From JAHHLP01 sp041609895 (lineage in GTDB: Bacteria; Bacteroidota; Rhodothermia; Rhodothermales; JABDKH01), in assembly GCA_041609895.1 (NCBI GenBank), contig JBFIPX010000054.1, forward strand, positions 1-18,176: DNA of 18,176 nucleotides. The letters run 5' to 3'. The notes beneath the pieces are model-generated. The model worked only from the letters and a program-made list of their open reading frames with translations, did not search any database and had not been told where the DNA came from. Position numbers and translations under genes: made by a program. This document shows, piece by piece, positions 17,580 to 18,176 of this stretch; within the stretch, counting starts at the first letter, position 1; every line of letters begins with the position of its first letter.

Positions 17580-18176
17580 TCATGGAAACAGGCGCGAAGA
17601 CGCCCATCCGTCCCGGGTTCGCTCGAACAGGATGCGGTCGTGCAGCCGGTTCGGACGTCCTTGCCAGAATTCGATACGATCGGGCACGACACGATAACCG
17701 CCCCAGAACGGAGGAAGATCGACGTCGCGACCCTCGTACTCATTCTTTGCTCGTTCGAACCGATCCATGAGCTCTTCGCGACTCTGGACTCTCTCACTCT
17801 GACGTGAAGCCCACGCGGCAAGCCGGCTTCCCCGTGGCCGGGAAGCAAAGTACTCTTCCGATTCCGCACGCGTGGCCCGCTCGACAGCTCCCTCCACGAC
17901 GACTTGCCGCAACAGCGCCTTCCAGTGGAATACGAGGGCTGCTCTGGGGTTCTGGTCCAGGTCAGCCGCTTTCCGGCTGCCATAGTTGGTGTAGAAGACA
18001 AAGCCCCGATCATCCACCGACTTCAAGAGGACCGTCCTTGCGGACGGCCGCCCGGTTGCGTCACTGGTCGCTAGCGTCATTGCGGTTGGCTCGAGTAGCC
18101 CCGATTCCTCAGCCGCCTTGAGCCATCCACGAAACAGATGCACCGGATCCGTCTGGTCGTCGGGCTCGGGAAGCCC
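17580..18176 (-). CDS. pdxH: Pyridoxamine 5'-phosphate oxidase, 5' end outside window
   Basis: This is the FMN-dependent cytoplasmic enzyme that oxidises pyridoxine or pyridoxamine 5'-phosphate to pyridoxal 5'-phosphate in vitamin B6 synthesis and salvage. Family signatures in order: DPVHLFRGWL, PTAMTLATSD, RPSARTVLLK, VFYTNYGSRKA (FMN binding), RQVVVEGAVER, YFASRPRGSRLAAWASRQS, PPFWGGYRV and IEFWQGRPNRLHDR near the end. All expected regions are present up to the natural C-terminus (SSRLFP, TGA). A GTG at 18143 could act as a start, but the frame stays open to the right edge (GLPEPDDQTDP), and this matches the segment that precedes the domain in relatives, so the true start is outside. Visible length is 198 of a usual 210-220 residues. 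It is separated from the kinase gene by 180 nt. Confidence 0.95.
   Translation of the reverse strand, partial: GLPEPDDQTDPVHLFRGWLKAAEESGLLEPTAMTLATSDATGRPSARTVLLKSVDDRGFVFYTNYGSRKAADLDQNPRAALVFHWKALLRQVVVEGAVERATRAESEEYFASRPRGSRLAAWASRQSERVQSREELMDRFERAKNEYEGRDVDLPPFWGGYRVVPDRIEFWQGRPNRLHDRILFERTRDGWASSRLFP

Overview
The window (roughly 55-58 % GC by eye) carries ten genes, one of them broken, on both strands of what looks like a free-living Gram-negative bacterium of the FCB group. A member of the Rhodothermota/Balneolota near Bacteroidota is my best guess. The reasons are a CRTAC1-type FG-GAP/ASPIC-UnbV protein, a 14-blade Reg_prop/Y_Y_Y sensor kinase, a Ser/Thr kinase with a TolB-like propeller, mostly weak Shine-Dalgarno sites, and one sequence matching the Bacteroidota TAnnTTTG promoter element. 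Acidobacteriota or Gemmatimonadota are not excluded. This placement is inference; no rRNA or marker gene is present. I see no tRNA, rRNA, CRISPR array, transposase or integrase.

Layout. Positions 2-481 (+) are the membrane C-terminus of a spermidine-synthase-like protein cut by the left edge. It converges on a tight leftward operon (5395 down to 674): a membrane-anchored pentaheme cytochrome c, a calcium-motif FG-GAP/ASPIC-UnbV protein and a probable TPR lipoprotein. The genes are 2 nt apart or overlapping. The set looks like a cell-envelope redox or assembly module of unknown substrate. Next come a class I glutamine amidotransferase-like gene (-) and, divergent from it, an APC permease fused to a PTS EIIA-like and an RCK_C domain (+). 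A polyphosphate kinase 2 gene (+) follows, interrupted by an in-frame TAG.

From 17399 down to 9779 (-) lies a signalling cluster: a transmembrane Ser/Thr kinase with an extracytoplasmic propeller, a receiver-class III nucleotide cyclase response regulator, and a large propeller-bearing histidine kinase whose GTG start lies 2 nt after the cyclase stop. The last two almost certainly form a sensor/response pair whose output is a cyclic nucleotide rather than DNA binding. At the right edge is pdxH (-), 5'-truncated by the window.

The points most worth a second look are the cytochrome b-like/pentaheme fusion operon, the split propeller-kinase/cyclase pair with Glu at the purine-specifying site, the permease-EIIA-RCK fusion, and the interrupted PPK2. 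No intergenic gap exceeds about 250 bases. Several hold inverted repeats, which are listed separately.
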